Counted from the stretch's first letter, positions 44,076 to 54,500 are shown. The stretch: 64,000 nucleotides of DNA from Aquipseudomonas alcaligenes_A (GCA_048595745.1 CP184361.1); one strand, 5' to 3'. The notes: a model not told the origin generated them from the letters alone. Program-made: numbers and translations.

Positions 44076-44453
44076 TCAATAGCCCACTTCGAGCATGTGC
44101 TTGATCGATAGAGTGCGCCTGCGCGCCTCGTCGGCCATGCACTCAGCCTCCCAGAAGCCGGTCCAGCTACTGCCCTCCACCCGGTCGCGGGCATACACGC
44201 TGCAGTACTGCTCGCGAAAGCGGATCCAGGTGCGCTGAGCCCGCACAAGATCCGGCAACAGATGAGGGCTCTGCTCCTTTACGTGAGCCACCTGCAGGTC
44301 ATAACTGGCCTGCAGCTCCTGCTCAGCGGCTTTCCACTTGGGCTCTTGGCACGCACTGGTAGCCATCGCACTACCCAGGGAGCAAGGGTCTTCCTCCGCA
44401 AAGGCAAACGTGCTCAAAAGCATTAGCAGAGACATCCAAATCGACCTGACCAT
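44076..44453 (-). CDS. LprI-type lysozyme-inhibitor-like protein (DUF1311)
   Basis: A 125-residue protein with a signal peptide (MVRSIWMSLLMLLSTFAFAE) and a small four-cysteine domain. It contains LVRAQRTWIRFREQYCSVYA, typical of DUF1311/LprI, with cysteines in DPCSLGSAM, SACQEPKW, QYCSVY and EAECMADE. Some members inhibit lysozyme in the periplasm. AGGAGG sits before the ATG at 44453. Confidence 0.85.
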   Translation of the reverse strand: MVRSIWMSLLMLLSTFAFAEEDPCSLGSAMATSACQEPKWKAAEQELQASYDLQVAHVKEQSPHLLPDLVRAQRTWIRFREQYCSVYARDRVEGSSWTGFWEAECMADEARRRTLSIKHMLEVGY

Positions 44454-44513
44454 AGCTCGCCTCCTTGGCAAAAGGAGGCAAGGCTAGTGCAGTGGGTGAA
44501 GGTCGTCGAGCCC

Positions 44514-45689
44514 CTATGCCAGCGCCTTGCTCGCCCTGAGCGCGGCGATCTGCTCGGCGTCATAGCCCAGCTCGCGCAGCACCTCGTCGCTGTGTGCACC
44601 GACGGCCACGCCGATATGCCGGGGCGGCTCCAGCCCTGCGGAGAAACGGATCGGGCAGGCCAGCTGGCGCTGCGCCGCCCTGCCCTCGCGCGGTACTTCG
44701 GTGACCACGCCACGCGCCCTGAGCTGCGGGTGCTCGACCGCCTCGGACAGCCTGAGTACCGGTTCGACGCAAGCATCCAGGGCGGCGAAACGCTCCTGCC
44801 AGTCGGCCAGGTCGTGCTTCTCGATCTCGATCTCGATCTCGCGCTTGAGCGCCTTCTGGTCCTTGGGCGACAGGCCCAGGGCGGCCAGCTCCGGGCGGCC
44901 GATGGCGGCGCAGAACTGCTGCATGAATTGCGGCTCCAGGCTGCCCACCGACAACCAGCGGCCGTCGCGGGTGCGGTAGTAGTCGTAGAAGCTGCCGCCG
45001 TTGAGCGCCTGGTTCTCCATGTCCGGCTCCTGGCCGGCGGCGAGGTAGCCAGCACCGGCCATGGCGTGAAGGCTGAAGACGCAATCGGTCATGCTGATGT
45101 CGACGTGCTGGCCCTGCCCCGTGCTGTGCCGGGCGATCACCGCGGCGAGCAGGCCGATCACCCCGTGCAGGGAGCCGCCAGCGATGTCCGCCACCTGCAT
45201 GCCGAGCGGCAGCGGGCCGCTGTCGCGGCGCCCGGTGTAACTGGAGAGGCCGCTCAGCGCCAGGTAGTTGAGGTCGTGGCCAGCGCGGTCCTTGTACGGC
45301 CCGGTCTGGCCGTAGCCGGTGATGGAGACATAGATCAGCCGCGGGTTGATTGCCTTCAGTGCCTCGTAGCCGAGGCCGAGTTTGTCCATTACCCCGGGGC
45401 GGAACTGCTCCAGCACGATGTCGTACTCGGCCACCAGGCGGCGCACCACCTCCAGGGACTCGGGCTTCTTCAGGTCCAGCGCCAGCGAGCGCTTGTTGCG
45501 GTTGAGGTAGGCATGGCTGGCGGATACGCCGTCGACATGCGGCGGCAGCACGCGCACCAGGTCCATGCGCGTCGGCGACTCGATGCGCAGTACCTCGGCG
45601 CCCAGGTCGGCCAGCAGCAGCGAGGCGAACGGCCCCGGCAGCAGGGTGGAGAAGTCGAGGACTTTCAGCGAGGACAGCGGGCCTTTCAT
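44514..45689 (-). CDS. CaiB/BaiF family CoA-transferase or 2-methylacyl-CoA racemase
   Basis: A 391-residue class III CoA-transferase family protein. The N-terminus LKVLDFSTLLPGPFASLLLA and RNKRSLALDLKKPESLEVV are typical; GHDLNYLALSGLSSYTG contains the usual catalytic-region Asp-Leu-Asn-Tyr stretch, favouring alpha-methylacyl-CoA racemase. Starts at 45689, two bases after the stop of the acyl-CoA ligase gene, so they form an operon. Branched-chain or bile/sterol side-chain acyl-CoA metabolism is possible but unproven. Confidence 0.87.
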   Translation of the reverse strand: MKGPLSSLKVLDFSTLLPGPFASLLLADLGAEVLRIESPTRMDLVRVLPPHVDGVSASHAYLNRNKRSLALDLKKPESLEVVRRLVAEYDIVLEQFRPGVMDKLGLGYEALKAINPRLIYVSITGYGQTGPYKDRAGHDLNYLALSGLSSYTGRRDSGPLPLGMQVADIAGGSLHGVIGLLAAVIARHSTGQGQHVDISMTDCVFSLHAMAGAGYLAAGQEPDMENQALNGGSFYDYYRTRDGRWLSVGSLEPQFMQQFCAAIGRPELAALGLSPKDQKALKREIEIEIEKHDLADWQERFAALDACVEPVLRLSEAVEHPQLRARGVVTEVPREGRAAQRQLACPIRFSAGLEPPRHIGVAVGAHSDEVLRELGYDAEQIAALRASKALA

Positions 45690-45691
45690 AT

Positions 45692-47329
45692 TCAGTCTTC
45701 CCAGTGAACAGCAGGTTGATGCGGCAGGCGGGCGACCCACTCGGCGTAGCGGGCCTCCAGCACGTTGCGGCGGATTTTCAGGGTCGGCGTCAGGCTGCCG
45801 TTGTCCACGGTCCAGCTCTCGCTCACCAGCAGCAGATGGCTCAGACGCTCGTGTGCCGGCAACGCAGCATTGAGGCGCTCCAGGGTCACCAGCAGGTCGG
45901 CGGCAATCTGCTCGCGGGCCTGAGCACGAGCCGCCGGCGAAAGATCGATCAGCGCCAGTGGCTGGTCGCGGTTGCTGCCCATCAGGCAGACCTGCTCGAC
46001 CCAGGTGTTCTTGGCGATCTCGCCCTCGATGGGCGCCGGTGCCACGTACTTGCCCTTGCTGGTCTTGAAGATGTCCTTGACCCGCCCGGTGATGCGCAGA
46101 TAGCCGTCGGCATCCACCTCGCCCTTGTCGCCGGTGTGCAGCCAGCCGCCCTCCAGGGCTTGGGCGCTCAGTTGCGGCTCACGGTAGTAGCCCTGCATCA
46201 GGGTCGGACTGCGGAACAGCACCTCGCCGCTGTCGGCCAGGCGCATTTCGAGGAACGGCATGGGCCGCCCGACCGTGCCTAAGCGCACTTGTCCAGGGCG
46301 GTTGAAGCAGCCGTAGGCGAAGTTCTCGGTCATGCCGTAGCCCTCGCAGAGCGTCAGGCCGATGCGCCGGTACCATTCCAGAAGCCCCGGGGAAATCGCG
46401 GCGGCACCGGACACCAGCACGCGTGCCCGATCAAGGCCCAGGCCACGGCGAATCCTGCGCGCCACCAGGCTGCCGAGCAGCGGCAGGCGCAGCAGCAGGT
46501 CCAGCTTGCGTTGCGGCAGGCGTTCCAGCACGCCCTGCTGGAAGCGCGTCCACAGCCGCGGTACCGAGAAGAACACGGTCGGGCGCACGTGCTGCAGGTC
46601 AGCGGCGAAGGTCTCCAGCGACTCGACGAAGGCCACCGCCGCGCCAGCGTAGAGGCTGTTCATCTCCACCAGGAAGCGTTCAGCGGCGTGCGACAGCGGC
46701 AGATAGGAGAAGAACTGGTCGCGCTCGTCCATCTTCATCTCGGCGCAGGCGTTGGCGGCGGAGAAAGCCATGGCCCGCGCCGACAGCATCACGCCCTTGG
46801 GCTGACCGGTGGTCCCGGAGGTGTAGAGAATGCTGAGCAGCTCGTCGCCCTGCTGCCGGTGCACCTGCTGCAACGGCGCATGGGCCTGCAACTCGTGCCA
46901 CTGGTAATCGGCGCGCAGGGTCGGATAGGGCATGGCGATGCGCGCCACCTGTGCGCCGATAGCCCCCTCCAGCTTGTCCGGCTCGTCCAGCTTGCCGAGG
47001 ATGATCGCCCGGCACTCGGCATGCTCCAGCACGTAGGCGATGCTCTCGGCGGTCTGCAGCGGATAGAGCGGCACGCTGATCAGCCCGGCCATCATGATGG
47101 CCAGGTCGCTGATGAACCACTCGGCGCAGTTCTTCGCCAGGATCGCCACCCGGTCGCCCTGCGCGCAGCCCAGCGCCTGCAAACCGGCGGCCAGGCGGCG
47201 CGCCTGTTCGTCGACCTGATGCCAGGTGAAGTCATGCCAGTGGCCGGCCACCGGCTGGCGCAGCCAGACCCGCTCGGGCGTGCGCTCGCACCAGTGCTGG
47301 AAACGTTCTAACGGCAGTTGTTCGGTCAT
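45692..47329 (-). CDS. AMP-binding long-chain acyl-CoA synthetase
   Basis: A 545-residue adenylate-forming enzyme that would activate a fatty acid to its CoA thioester. The AMP-binding motif is LYTSGTTGQPKGVMLS, with GYGMTENFAYG (A5-type) and HTGDKGEVDADGYLRITGR (A7/A8). Length is a little short but complete. It is upstream of and coupled to the CaiB-type gene, so the pair probably activates and isomerises or transfers the same acyl group. The chain length cannot be told from sequence. Start at 47329. Confidence 0.9.
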   Translation of the reverse strand: MTEQLPLERFQHWCERTPERVWLRQPVAGHWHDFTWHQVDEQARRLAAGLQALGCAQGDRVAILAKNCAEWFISDLAIMMAGLISVPLYPLQTAESIAYVLEHAECRAIILGKLDEPDKLEGAIGAQVARIAMPYPTLRADYQWHELQAHAPLQQVHRQQGDELLSILYTSGTTGQPKGVMLSARAMAFSAANACAEMKMDERDQFFSYLPLSHAAERFLVEMNSLYAGAAVAFVESLETFAADLQHVRPTVFFSVPRLWTRFQQGVLERLPQRKLDLLLRLPLLGSLVARRIRRGLGLDRARVLVSGAAAISPGLLEWYRRIGLTLCEGYGMTENFAYGCFNRPGQVRLGTVGRPMPFLEMRLADSGEVLFRSPTLMQGYYREPQLSAQALEGGWLHTGDKGEVDADGYLRITGRVKDIFKTSKGKYVAPAPIEGEIAKNTWVEQVCLMGSNRDQPLALIDLSPAARAQAREQIAADLLVTLERLNAALPAHERLSHLLLVSESWTVDNGSLTPTLKIRRNVLEARYAEWVARLPHQPAVHWED

Positions 47330-47429
47330 GCGGGCGTCCCTTCTTGTTGTTATCTGCCCCGCCGGGCTGGTTCAAGGTAGACCCGCCCTCGCCGCCTCTC
47401 AATGACCCAAGCGCTCGGTGCGATTGACC

Positions 47430-48353
47430 CTAGCGGTCAGCCTCCAGGGTGAAGGCCAGGAAGCGCTGCAGGTAATCGATGAAGGCCTGCACCTTGCCGG
47501 TGGCACGGCGGTGGCTGGGATAGACGGCGAGGATGTCTTCGCCAAAGGCGTCCGGCTCGATCTGGTAGTCCGCCATCAGCCGCACCAGGCGGCCATCGGC
47601 CAGATGAGGCGCAACGCTCCACAGCGGGGTGTGCAGCACACCGTTGCCGGCCACGGCATTGGCCAGCAGCAGGTCATAGTTGTCGCTCTCCAGGCGCACC
47701 TGCTGCGGGTGCGGCAGGCGGATGCGCACGCCGTCGCGCACCACCCACCAGCCGTCGCGCCCGAGCGCCGGGTGGGCGTACATCAGCCAGTCGTGCTGCT
47801 CCAGGGTCTGCGGCGTCAGCGGTAGCGGGTTGCGGGCCAGGTACGCGGGGCTGGCAGAGAGACAGATGCGGTTCTTGCCGACCACCCGTGCGATCAGCCC
47901 CGGAAGGTCGCTCGGTCCCTCGCGCAGGGCCAGGTCGTAACCGGACTCGACCAGGTCGACGAAGTCGTCGCACAGGTCGACGCGCAGGCGAATCTGCGGG
48001 TACTCGGTCAGAAAACCGGCACACACCTGATCGAGAAAGGCCTGGCCGAACGCCAGTGGCGCGGTCAGCCGCAGGCTGCCGTGCAGGCCGTGCTGCAGTT
48101 GGCCGATCTCCTCCCCCGCCTCGTGCAGGCGCTGCAGCACCTGGCGCGCGGTGTCCAGATACAGGCGCCCGGCCTCGGTCAGCACGATGCGCCGGGTGCT
48201 GCGCTCGAACAGCTGCGCGCCCAGCTCGCGCTCCAGGTGACCGACGGCCTTGGTCAGGGCCGAGGGCGTCTTGCCCAGCAGCTCAGCGGCGCGGCTGAAA
48301 CTGCCCTGCTCGGCCGTGGCGACGAACATGCCGAGGGCACTGAACTTGTCCAT
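47430..48353 (-). CDS. LysR-family transcriptional regulator
   Basis: A 307-residue LysR-type protein with an N-terminal winged helix (about 1-60; FVATAEQGSFSRAAELLGKT) and an effector-binding domain (about 90-300). It is divergent from the amidohydrolase gene across a 105-base gap, the usual arrangement for a LysR regulator and its target. No TN11A site was clear by eye. Effector unknown. Confidence 0.9.
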   Translation of the reverse strand: MDKFSALGMFVATAEQGSFSRAAELLGKTPSALTKAVGHLERELGAQLFERSTRRIVLTEAGRLYLDTARQVLQRLHEAGEEIGQLQHGLHGSLRLTAPLAFGQAFLDQVCAGFLTEYPQIRLRVDLCDDFVDLVESGYDLALREGPSDLPGLIARVVGKNRICLSASPAYLARNPLPLTPQTLEQHDWLMYAHPALGRDGWWVVRDGVRIRLPHPQQVRLESDNYDLLLANAVAGNGVLHTPLWSVAPHLADGRLVRLMADYQIEPDAFGEDILAVYPSHRRATGKVQAFIDYLQRFLAFTLEADR

Positions 48354-48458
48354 GGTCGTTTCCTACCAGGCAAAAGGATTTTGCACGAACAGGCCGTTCT
48401 GCCCGCTCCCCATGCTCGCTAGTCTCGCCGGCAGCTCAATAAAAACAAGGGGTCTGCT

Positions 48459-50210
48459 GTGAAAAGAGCGTTACTGGCAAGTGCACTAGCTTTTTCCTCC
48501 CTGGAAGCCATGGCCGCCGCCGATATGGTGTTTTATAACGGCCAGGTGTTTACCGCCGAGGCCAGCCAGCCCAGGGCACAGGCCATCGCCGTGGACGACG
48601 GCAGGATTCTCCAGGTCGGCAGCGACGCCGCCATCCTCGCCCTGGCCGACGCCACCACCCAACGCATCGACCTGGCTGGCAAGGTGCTGATGCCGGGCAT
48701 GATCGACACCCACAGCCACCCGGTGATGGGCGCCCTTGCCAGTCTGCGCGCCAACCTCTACGACGAGGTCAAGCCGCTGGCGGAACTGGAACAGTGGATC
48801 CTCGCGCAAGACGCGGCCGGCACCGCGCGCCTGGACGACATCATCGCCATCAGCGGCGTCAGCTCGGCCTACTGGAAGGACAGCCGCGAACTGGCCAAAC
48901 GCTTCAACCAGGGCCGCTGGGCCGAGCAGCCGCTGGTGCTCGACGGCATCGACGGGCACACCGGCTGGGCCAACCAGGCCATGCTGCGGCGCGTCGGCAT
49001 CGATGCCGCACTGATCAAGACCCTGGACGCCAAGGAAGCCAGCTACATCGAGCACGAGGCGGACCTGACACCCACCGGCTACCTCAGCGAAACCGGCTGG
49101 GACCGGGTGCGCAGCAAGCTGCCCAAGCCCTCCCATGAACTGATGCTGAAGGCCGCCCGCGAGGCGGTGCGCCTGAATCTGGAAGTGGGCGTCACCGCGT
49201 GGATGGACGCTGCGGCCAATGGCGGCGGCGAGCAGTCGCTGTTCGAGATGCGCCCCACCACCCAGGATCTCGGCGTACTGCCGCTGTACCGCGAGCTGGC
49301 CGAGAAGGGCGAGTTGAACGTACACGTGGCCGCCCTGCTGCTGGCCCACCCGCAGAGCAAGCCCGAAGACCTCGCTGTGCAGGCCGAGGTAATGCGCCAG
49401 TTCAAAGGCGTGCCCAACCTGACCTTCCCCGGCCTCAAGGTGTTCGTCGACGGCATCCTCGAATATCCGGGGCAGACCGCCGCGGTGATCGACCCGTACA
49501 CCAACAGCCACAAGCAGGGCCAGCTGCTGATCGATCCACAGGGCTTCGGCCCGCTGCTGGCCGCTGCCGAGCAGCGCGGCTGGATCGTGCACATGCATGC
49601 GGTCGGCGACCGCGCCGTGCGCGAATCGCTGAATGCCGTGCAGTACGCCCGCCAGCACAATGCCCAGCCAGTGCCACACAGCATCACCCACCTGCAGCTG
49701 GTCAACCCCAAGGAGTTCGCGCGCTTCAAGGCGCTCGGCGTGATCGCCTCCATGCAGCTGCTGTGGGCCACCGCCGAGAGCTACACCGAGGAGCTGGTCA
49801 AGCCCTACGTCAGCGCCTTCGCCTACCGCTATCAGTACCCGGCGCGCTCGCTGCACAAGGCCGGCGCCACCATTGCCGGGGCCAGCGACTGGCCGGTGTC
49901 CAGTCCCAACCCGTGGAACGCCATCGCCCAGGCCAGTACCCGCACAGGCCCGCTCGGGGTGCTCAACGCCGCCGAGAGCATCGACCGCGAAACCATGCTG
50001 CGCGCCTACACCATCAATGCCGCCAAGGCCTTGCGCCTGGAAGACCGCATCGGCTCGCTGGCGCCCGGCAAGCAGGCCGACCTGATCTTGCTCGACCGCG
50101 ACATCTTCACGGTCAGCGATGCCGAGCTGTTCGACACCCGTGTGCTGCAGACCTGGTTCGCCGGCAAGCCGGTGCACCAGGTCGGCGCCACCACCGCCCA
50201 CGCCGAATAA
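48459..50210 (+). CDS. Amidohydrolase family protein (YtcJ-type), exported
   Basis: A 583-residue metal-dependent amidohydrolase with a probable signal peptide (about 1-20, MKRALLASALAFSSLEAMAA). The metal-site HSH is H85/H87 in MIDTHSHPVMG; further ligands are in IVHMHAVGDRAVRESL and ASDWPVSSPNPW. The C-terminus IGSLAPGKQADLILLDRDIF returns to the composite domain. Members hydrolyse formamides, cyclic amides and related compounds; substrate here unknown. The start is GTG at 48459 with CAAGGGG upstream. It is divergent from a LysR gene and upstream of a TorF-type porin. Confidence 0.87.
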   Translation: MKRALLASALAFSSLEAMAAADMVFYNGQVFTAEASQPRAQAIAVDDGRILQVGSDAAILALADATTQRIDLAGKVLMPGMIDTHSHPVMGALASLRANLYDEVKPLAELEQWILAQDAAGTARLDDIIAISGVSSAYWKDSRELAKRFNQGRWAEQPLVLDGIDGHTGWANQAMLRRVGIDAALIKTLDAKEASYIEHEADLTPTGYLSETGWDRVRSKLPKPSHELMLKAAREAVRLNLEVGVTAWMDAAANGGGEQSLFEMRPTTQDLGVLPLYRELAEKGELNVHVAALLLAHPQSKPEDLAVQAEVMRQFKGVPNLTFPGLKVFVDGILEYPGQTAAVIDPYTNSHKQGQLLIDPQGFGPLLAAAEQRGWIVHMHAVGDRAVRESLNAVQYARQHNAQPVPHSITHLQLVNPKEFARFKALGVIASMQLLWATAESYTEELVKPYVSAFAYRYQYPARSLHKAGATIAGASDWPVSSPNPWNAIAQASTRTGPLGVLNAAESIDRETMLRAYTINAAKALRLEDRIGSLAPGKQADLILLDRDIFTVSDAELFDTRVLQTWFAGKPVHQVGATTAHAE

Positions 50211-50306
50211 GACCCACCCGCCGCCTTCACCGTGCGCCCTGCGGCGCGCGGCGGAGCGGCTCGCCTTCGAACTGCCGACCTAACAACCACAACACAAGGC
50301 TCTTCC

Positions 50307-51050
50307 ATGCGCATCCAGCACCTTCTCGCCCTGGCCATCGCGGCCGGCGGCACCCTGCAGGCCCAGGCCATCGAACTCAACGAGCAGTTCGCCCTGGCCA
50401 TCACCCCGGCCATCTACAGCGACTACCGCAACAGCGGCATCTCGCAGACCCTCGGCGACCCCGCCGCCCAGCTCGACCTGATGCTCAGCCACGCCAGCGG
50501 CCTGTACGCCGGGGTGTGGACCAGCAACGTCGACTTCGGCTACGACTGGGAAAACGACGATCGCTTCGGCACCCGCCAGGAGATCGACTACTACCTCGGC
50601 TACTACTGGCAGATCACCGACGCCATCAGCCTGGACGGCTACTACAACCACTACACCTTCCCCGGCGAAGGCCAGTTCAACGGCAGCGACATCTACCTGA
50701 CGCTAGAGGCCTACGGCTTCTTCGTCGGCGGCAAGCACTCCCACGACACCGACGACACCGCCTTCACCCAGTACGCCGGCTACCGTACCCAGCTGCCGCT
50801 GGAGATCGGTCTGGAGCTGCGCTGGGAGAACGTCGACTACAAGGACGGGGTGTTGTTCAACGCCGATTACAGCGATTCGCGCGAGGACTACGACAACTGG
50901 CAGGTCTCGCTCAACCGCGAGCTGGCCGGCATCACCTGGGGCCTCAGCTATGTCGATACCGACCTGTCCGATGCCGAGTGCCTGAGCTTCACCGGCTACG
51001 AGGACCTGTGCGGCGCCGACCTGATGGTCAGCGCCAGCAAGACCTTCTGA
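50307..51050 (+). CDS. TorF-family putative outer-membrane porin
   Basis: A 247-residue protein with a signal peptide (MRIQHLLALAIAAGGTLQAQ) and an aromatic-rich beta-strand pattern ending in a terminal Phe (SASKTF), as outer-membrane barrels do. It starts NEQFALAITPAIYSDYRNSG, characteristic of the TorF/Gcw_chp family. It lies 96 bases after the amidohydrolase and may import its substrate, but that is inference. Confidence 0.87.
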   Translation: MRIQHLLALAIAAGGTLQAQAIELNEQFALAITPAIYSDYRNSGISQTLGDPAAQLDLMLSHASGLYAGVWTSNVDFGYDWENDDRFGTRQEIDYYLGYYWQITDAISLDGYYNHYTFPGEGQFNGSDIYLTLEAYGFFVGGKHSHDTDDTAFTQYAGYRTQLPLEIGLELRWENVDYKDGVLFNADYSDSREDYDNWQVSLNRELAGITWGLSYVDTDLSDAECLSFTGYEDLCGADLMVSASKTF

Positions 51051-51160
51051 GCCATGACCACGGCCGTGCGAATGCATCTGTACGGCCGATTTGAGAGTCA
51101 GCTGCGGATTGCGCCGCCTGCTGGGCGGCGTAATCTGGCGGCTCCTGCCTGGAGCCGTTG

Positions 51161-52063
51161 ATGAACGCCGCCGACCTGTTCCGCCTGCTGCTGCTCGCCG
51201 CCATCTGGGGCGCCAGCTTCCTGTTCATGCGCATCGCCGTGCCGGTGCTGGGCAGCCTGCCGACCGCCTTCTTCCGTGCCAGCCTCGGCGCCCTCGGCCT
51301 GCTGGCCTTCCTCCTGCTGATGCGGCCGCTGTGGAACTATCAGGGCAAGTTTCGCGCCTGCCTGATCCTCGGCGTGATCAACGCCGGTCTACCCTCGGTG
51401 ATGTACTGCCTGGCAGCGCTGGTGCTGCCGGCCGGCTACTCGTCGATCTTCAACGCCACCACGCCGCTGATGGGCGTACTGATCGGCGCGCTGTTCTTCA
51501 GCGAGGGGCTGACCGCGAGCAAGGCCGCCGGCGTGGCGCTCGGCCTGTTCGGCGTGGCCGTGCTGACCCGCACCGGCCCGGTGGACTTCGACCTGCCGCT
51601 GCTGCTGGGCGCCGCCGCCTGCCTGGTGGCCACCACCTGCTACGGCTTTGCCGGTTTCCTCACCCGCCGCTGGATCGGCCCGCTGGGCCTGGACAACCGC
51701 CTGGTGGCCTTCGCCAGCCTGGTCGGTGCCAGCCTGTTCCAGTTGCCGCTGTTCGCCGGCAGCCTGGTCTGGCAGCCGCCCACCAGCTGGGGCGGGCCCA
51801 CGGTATGGCTGTCGCTGGCCGGCCTGGGCCTGGTCTGTACCGCCTTCGCCTACGTCCTGTACTTCCGCCTGCTGGCCGATATCGGACCGATCAAGGCCAG
51901 TACCACCACCTTCCTGATCCCGCCGTTCGGCGTGCTGTGGGGCGCGCTGCTACTGGGCGAACCGCTGAGCTGGGACTACCTGCCGGGCTGTGTGCTGATC
52001 GGTGTGGCGCTGTGGCTGGTGGTGAGGCCGAGCGCACCGAGTGCGGCGCCGGCCAGAACGTAG
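51161..52063 (+). CDS. DMT-superfamily (EamA) membrane transporter
   Basis: A 300-residue protein with about ten hydrophobic helices in two EamA repeats (helix 1 FRLLLLAAIWGASFLFMRIA). The second half ends with GPIKASTTTFLIPPFGVLWG, conserved in the family. GGAG lies six bases before the ATG. The TAG stop is provided by the first bases of a palindromic repeat (52060-52118), so the native C-terminus may have been truncated or replaced. Substrate unknown. Confidence 0.87.
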   Translation: MNAADLFRLLLLAAIWGASFLFMRIAVPVLGSLPTAFFRASLGALGLLAFLLLMRPLWNYQGKFRACLILGVINAGLPSVMYCLAALVLPAGYSSIFNATTPLMGVLIGALFFSEGLTASKAAGVALGLFGVAVLTRTGPVDFDLPLLLGAAACLVATTCYGFAGFLTRRWIGPLGLDNRLVAFASLVGASLFQLPLFAGSLVWQPPTSWGGPTVWLSLAGLGLVCTAFAYVLYFRLLADIGPIKASTTTFLIPPFGVLWGALLLGEPLSWDYLPGCVLIGVALWLVVRPSAPSAAPART

Positions 52064-52118
52064 CCCGGATGCAATCCGGGAGCGGAGTGGTCCGTTTCCC
52101 GGATTACATCCGGGCTAC
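52060..52118. repeat. GTAGCCCGGATG-type palindromic repeat
   Basis: GTAGCCCGGATGCAATCCGG (from 52060) pairs with its near-complement ending CATCCGGGCTAC (to 52118), giving ~21-bp arms around a 15-base loop. A widespread Pseudomonas intergenic repeat type as I recall. It overlaps the EamA stop codon. Confidence 0.75.
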
Positions 52119-52184
52119 GACCTTTAGTGCATCCGCGCGCACCGAGCGGGACACTAGCCACGGTGTAGGGCGCGTGGCCAGGGC

Positions 52185-52277
52185 TAGGGTGAGGGGCTGA
52201 CGGGCAACTCCGTGGCGCCTGTCGCACCCTCACCCTACGCGGGCCGCCCCGCCCCCTCTCCCATGGGGAGAGGGGAT
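52185..52277. repeat. Degenerate CCCTCTCCC-type inverted repeat
   Basis: AGGGTGAGGGGCTGACGGGC...CACCCTCACCCTA, then CCCCTCTCCC ATGG GGAGAGGGG. Resembles 1054-1142 and 54364-54473 in layout. Together with 52060-52118 and the terminator it fills the 258-base gap to cysK. Confidence 0.55.
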
Positions 52278-52279
52278 AC

Positions 52280-52305
52280 AAAAAGCCGCCCGAGGGCGGC
52301 TTTTT
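52280..52305. terminator. Bidirectional terminator after cysK
   Basis: AAAAAGCCGCCC, loop GA, GGGCGGCTTTTT; 7-bp GC stem extended by A/T runs on both sides, so it works in both directions. Confidence 0.9.
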
Positions 52306-52321
52306 CATGCACGGCAGCTGC

Positions 52322-53296
<975 letters not shown>

Positions 53297-53509
53297 GGCG
53301 GAAGTCCTTGTGCAGGCAGGAACGAGACCGCCAAGCCTATGCCCAGGCCGCGCGGGCGTCCAGCCGCTGACCTTGAGCGGGTGACCCGCCATTCAGTGAC
53401 TGAATGGCGCGTCTGCGTTCACAGTGCGCCGGCACGCGGGGTATATTGGGCTTTTCAGCTGTTCGCCGTGCCGGGCGCCGCCCGCGCGTTACCGTTCGAG
53501 GATGACACG

Positions 53510-54355
53510 ATGAAGTTCGAAGGCACTCAGTCCTACGTCGCTACCGACGACCTGAAGCTCGCGGTCAACGCCGCCATCACCCTGCAGCGCCCGCTGCTGG
53601 TCAAGGGCGAGCCGGGCACCGGCAAGACAATGCTGGCCGAGCAGCTGTCCGCGGCCTTCGGCGCCAAGCTGATCACCTGGCACATCAAGTCCACCACCAA
53701 GGCGCACCAGGGCCTGTACGAGTACGACGCGGTCAGCCGCCTGCGCGATTCGCAGCTGAACTCGGAGAAGGTCCACGACGTTCGCAACTACATCAAGAAA
53801 GGCAAGCTGTGGGAGGCCTTCGAGTCCGAGGAGCGGGTGATCCTGCTGATCGACGAGATCGACAAGGCCGACATCGAGTTCCCCAACGACCTGCTGCAGG
53901 AACTCGACAAGATGGAGTTCTACGTTTACGAGACCGACGAGACGATCAAGGCCAAGCAGCGCCCGATCATCATCATCACCTCGAACAACGAGAAGGAACT
54001 GCCGGATGCCTTCCTGCGCCGCTGCTTCTTCCACTACATCGCCTTCCCCGACCGCGAGACCCTGAAGAAGATCGTCGACGTGCACTACCCGGGTATCAGC
54101 GGCGAGCTGGTGGCCGAGGCGCTGGACGTGTTCTTCGACGTGCGCAAGGTGCCTGGCCTGAAGAAGAAGCCCTCCACCAGCGAACTGGTCGACTGGCTGA
54201 AGCTGCTGATGGCCGACAACATCGGCGAGGCCGTGCTGCGCGAGCGCGATCCGACCAAGGCCATCCCGCCGCTGGCCGGCGCCCTGGTGAAGAACGAGCA
54301 GGACGTGCAGCTGCTTGAGCGTCTGGCCTTCATGGCGCGCCGCGCCGGGCGCTGA
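53510..54355 (+). CDS. MoxR-type AAA+ ATPase
   Basis: A 281-residue ATPase with Walker A GEPGTGKT (33-40), Walker B VILLIDEIDKAD, sensor 1 IIITSNNEKELPD and an arginine-finger region DAFLRRCFFH. MoxR ATPases act with VWA-domain partners as chaperones that insert metals or assemble enzyme complexes. The partner gene follows after a 145-base gap that contains a long inverted repeat. CGAGGAT precedes the ATG. Confidence 0.92.
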   Translation: MKFEGTQSYVATDDLKLAVNAAITLQRPLLVKGEPGTGKTMLAEQLSAAFGAKLITWHIKSTTKAHQGLYEYDAVSRLRDSQLNSEKVHDVRNYIKKGKLWEAFESEERVILLIDEIDKADIEFPNDLLQELDKMEFYVYETDETIKAKQRPIIIITSNNEKELPDAFLRRCFFHYIAFPDRETLKKIVDVHYPGISGELVAEALDVFFDVRKVPGLKKKPSTSELVDWLKLLMADNIGEAVLRERDPTKAIPPLAGALVKNEQDVQLLERLAFMARRAGR

Positions 54356-54363
54356 TTGCTTGT

Positions 54364-54473
54364 CTCCCCTCTCCCTTTGGGAGAAGGGCTGGGGGTGAGG
54401 GATTGCCGGGCGACTCGGTGTTGCCTGCCGGACCCTCTCCCTCCCCCTCTCCCATGAATGGGAGAGGGAACTG
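54364..54473. repeat. CCCTCTCCC/GGGAGAGGG inverted repeat inside the MoxR-VWA pair
   Basis: TCCCCTCTCCCTTTGGGAGA and, 80 bases on, CCCCTCTCCCATGAATGGGA then GAGGGA. Both arms are hairpins, and the whole unit mirrors 1054-1142. It lies between two genes that are expected to be co-expressed. Confidence 0.7.
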
Positions 54474-54500
54474 TCCGTACATGCCTAGAGGTCCGCAGCC

